Assembly: GCA_021796055.1 (NCBI GenBank)
Contig: JAJYOS010000435.1
Location: 1-5,987, forward strand
Direction of reading: 5' to 3'
From: Bacteroidota bacterium
Lineage (GTDB): Bacteria; Bacteroidota; Kryptoniia; Kryptoniales; JAKASW01
Length of the DNA: 5,987 nt
Positions within the stretch are counted from its first letter, which is position 1. Every line of letters begins with the position of its first letter. Under the pieces are notes generated by a model, which was not told the origin of the DNA, ran no database searches, and saw only the letters and a program-made list of their open reading frames with translations. The position numbers and the translations under genes were made by a program. Positions 5,371 through 5,987 of the stretch are shown piece after piece.

Positions 5371-5987
5371 TTAGTGAATTGTCGGAGCGTGGTAAGGTCC
5401 GGAGGACAAATCGGCGCGGAGCCAGAAGTCTATTTGTTTCGGAGCCTTGAACTGTCCGGGTCCCTCGCCTCTGTACCCGCCTCTATCACCTCCGCCATAT
5501 TCGCCTCCACCATACTCACCTCCACCGTAACCATCCCCCTCCATACCGCCGGGCATCTGGCCACCATCTCCTCCTTCACCGCCGAAGTCGCCACCGCGGC
5601 CTCCGCGCCGTTCTAGCGAGGAGGGGCGTTTGAAGGTGCCTCCGATAATTCCTATACCTACTTCATCTCCCTTCGGATTGATCGCGTAGGGATCACTGGC
5701 GGACGAATGCAGCGGAACTCTCAATTCATAGATCAACCCGTTATCAGATCCTCTCATCTGCAATTGGATCCCTTTCAGATCAGCGATCGACAGCTTCTCA
5801 GGTCCTTTAGGATTTACGCCGAGTAGTTCCAATTCATTGGGGTTCCTCATAACGAACGTCGCATTCTCCTGCTCCTGGTTCTGTTTGGAATCGAAGTCTT
5901 TTCGGAAGTTAGCGCCGTTAAACCTGCCCACAGGGAAATGAATTCCGAATTTCTGTCCCGCGCCTCCTGTCGGATCGAACCAGACTG
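5371..5987 (-). CDS. Uncharacterised glycine-rich, probably exported protein, N-terminus outside the window
   Basis: The minus-strand frame is open from the right edge to TAA at 5371-5373, giving 204 complete visible codons plus two bases of another. A GTG at 5931 could be mistaken for the start, but the upstream frame reads VWFDPTGGAGQKFGIHFP, which looks like real protein. The first 120 or so visible residues have strand-like segments, including NELELLGV, GIQLQMRG and LIYELRVPL. The last loosely resembles the edge strand of CBM9/DOMON-like sandwich domains. A low-complexity stretch follows (coded by 5458-5604), in which about 27 of 49 residues are Gly with D, E, R and Y. After it comes a short end including IDFWLRADL. 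Similar glycine-rich proteins are known to me as uncharacterised secreted proteins in FCB-group bacteria. Export is an inference, since any signal peptide would lie beyond the window. Function unknown. Confidence 0.7.
   Translation of the reverse strand, partial: VWFDPTGGAGQKFGIHFPVGRFNGANFRKDFDSKQNQEQENATFVMRNPNELELLGVNPKGPEKLSIADLKGIQLQMRGSDNGLIYELRVPLHSSASDPYAINPKGDEVGIGIIGGTFKRPSSLERRGGRGGDFGGEGGDGGQMPGGMEGDGYGGGEYGGGEYGGGDRGGYRGEGPGQFKAPKQIDFWLRADLSSGPYHAPTIH
5490..5534 (-). repeat. 15-base tandem repeat coding Gly-Glu-Tyr units
   Basis: Three consecutive 15-base units (5490-5504, 5505-5519, 5520-5534) begin CTCC and share most positions on the plus strand; the first two differ at only a few bases and the third is more diverged. 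On the coding strand they give the repeated GGGEY pentapeptide inside the glycine-rich linker. Such in-frame repeats can change copy number by slippage. Confidence 0.7.

Noticed and set aside
5233..5616. 127-codon plus-strand frame opposite the glycine-rich gene
   Set aside because: It is the Ser/Thr-rich mirror of glycine codons and has no independent support.
5929..5931. GTG as the start of the glycine-rich protein
   Set aside because: Eighteen more in-frame codons reach the window edge without a stop and read like ordinary protein.

Overview
The window looks like ordinary chromosome from a Gram-negative-type bacterium that makes isoprenoids by the MEP pathway. Base composition is roughly balanced. 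The gene mix (short-form IspG, a HINT-type HIT protein, a CPBP membrane protease, a cNMP-GAF-PP2C phosphatase and a glycine-rich, probably exported protein) would fit an uncultured lineage of the FCB group, such as Zixibacteria or Ignavibacteria relatives. That placement is a low-confidence impression from gene style, not from a marker alignment.

Layout. Bases 1-2972 carry four plus-strand genes: the 3' portion of ispG (5' end cut by the window), a HIT-family nucleotide hydrolase/transferase, a 95-residue two-helix membrane protein, and, after a 154-base gap, a CPBP-family intramembrane protease with an extra N-terminal membrane module. The first three are tightly spaced (39 and 7 bases) and are probably one transcription unit. 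Bases 2973-3253 separate this block from the convergent minus-strand genes. This gap holds two diverged copies of a 44-base direct repeat, two hairpins, and a possible 32-codon microORF with a strong ribosome binding site. Bases 3254-4954 (minus) encode a three-domain serine phosphatase of the RsbU/SpoIIE class. Bases 4955-5370 are non-coding as far as can be seen and contain a perfect 17-base palindrome. Bases 5371-5987 (minus) are the 3' part of a gene for an uncharacterised glycine-rich protein that runs off the right edge.

How the genes work together. ispG and the HIT gene are housekeeping genes. The small membrane protein is co-transcribed with them but has no evident link to isoprenoid synthesis. 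The phosphatase is a sensory output protein that would normally act on an anti-anti-sigma (STAS) partner; no such partner is encoded here. I see no CRISPR array, tRNA, rRNA, transposase or defence cassette. The least explained part is the repeat, hairpin and microORF cluster at 3009-3262.
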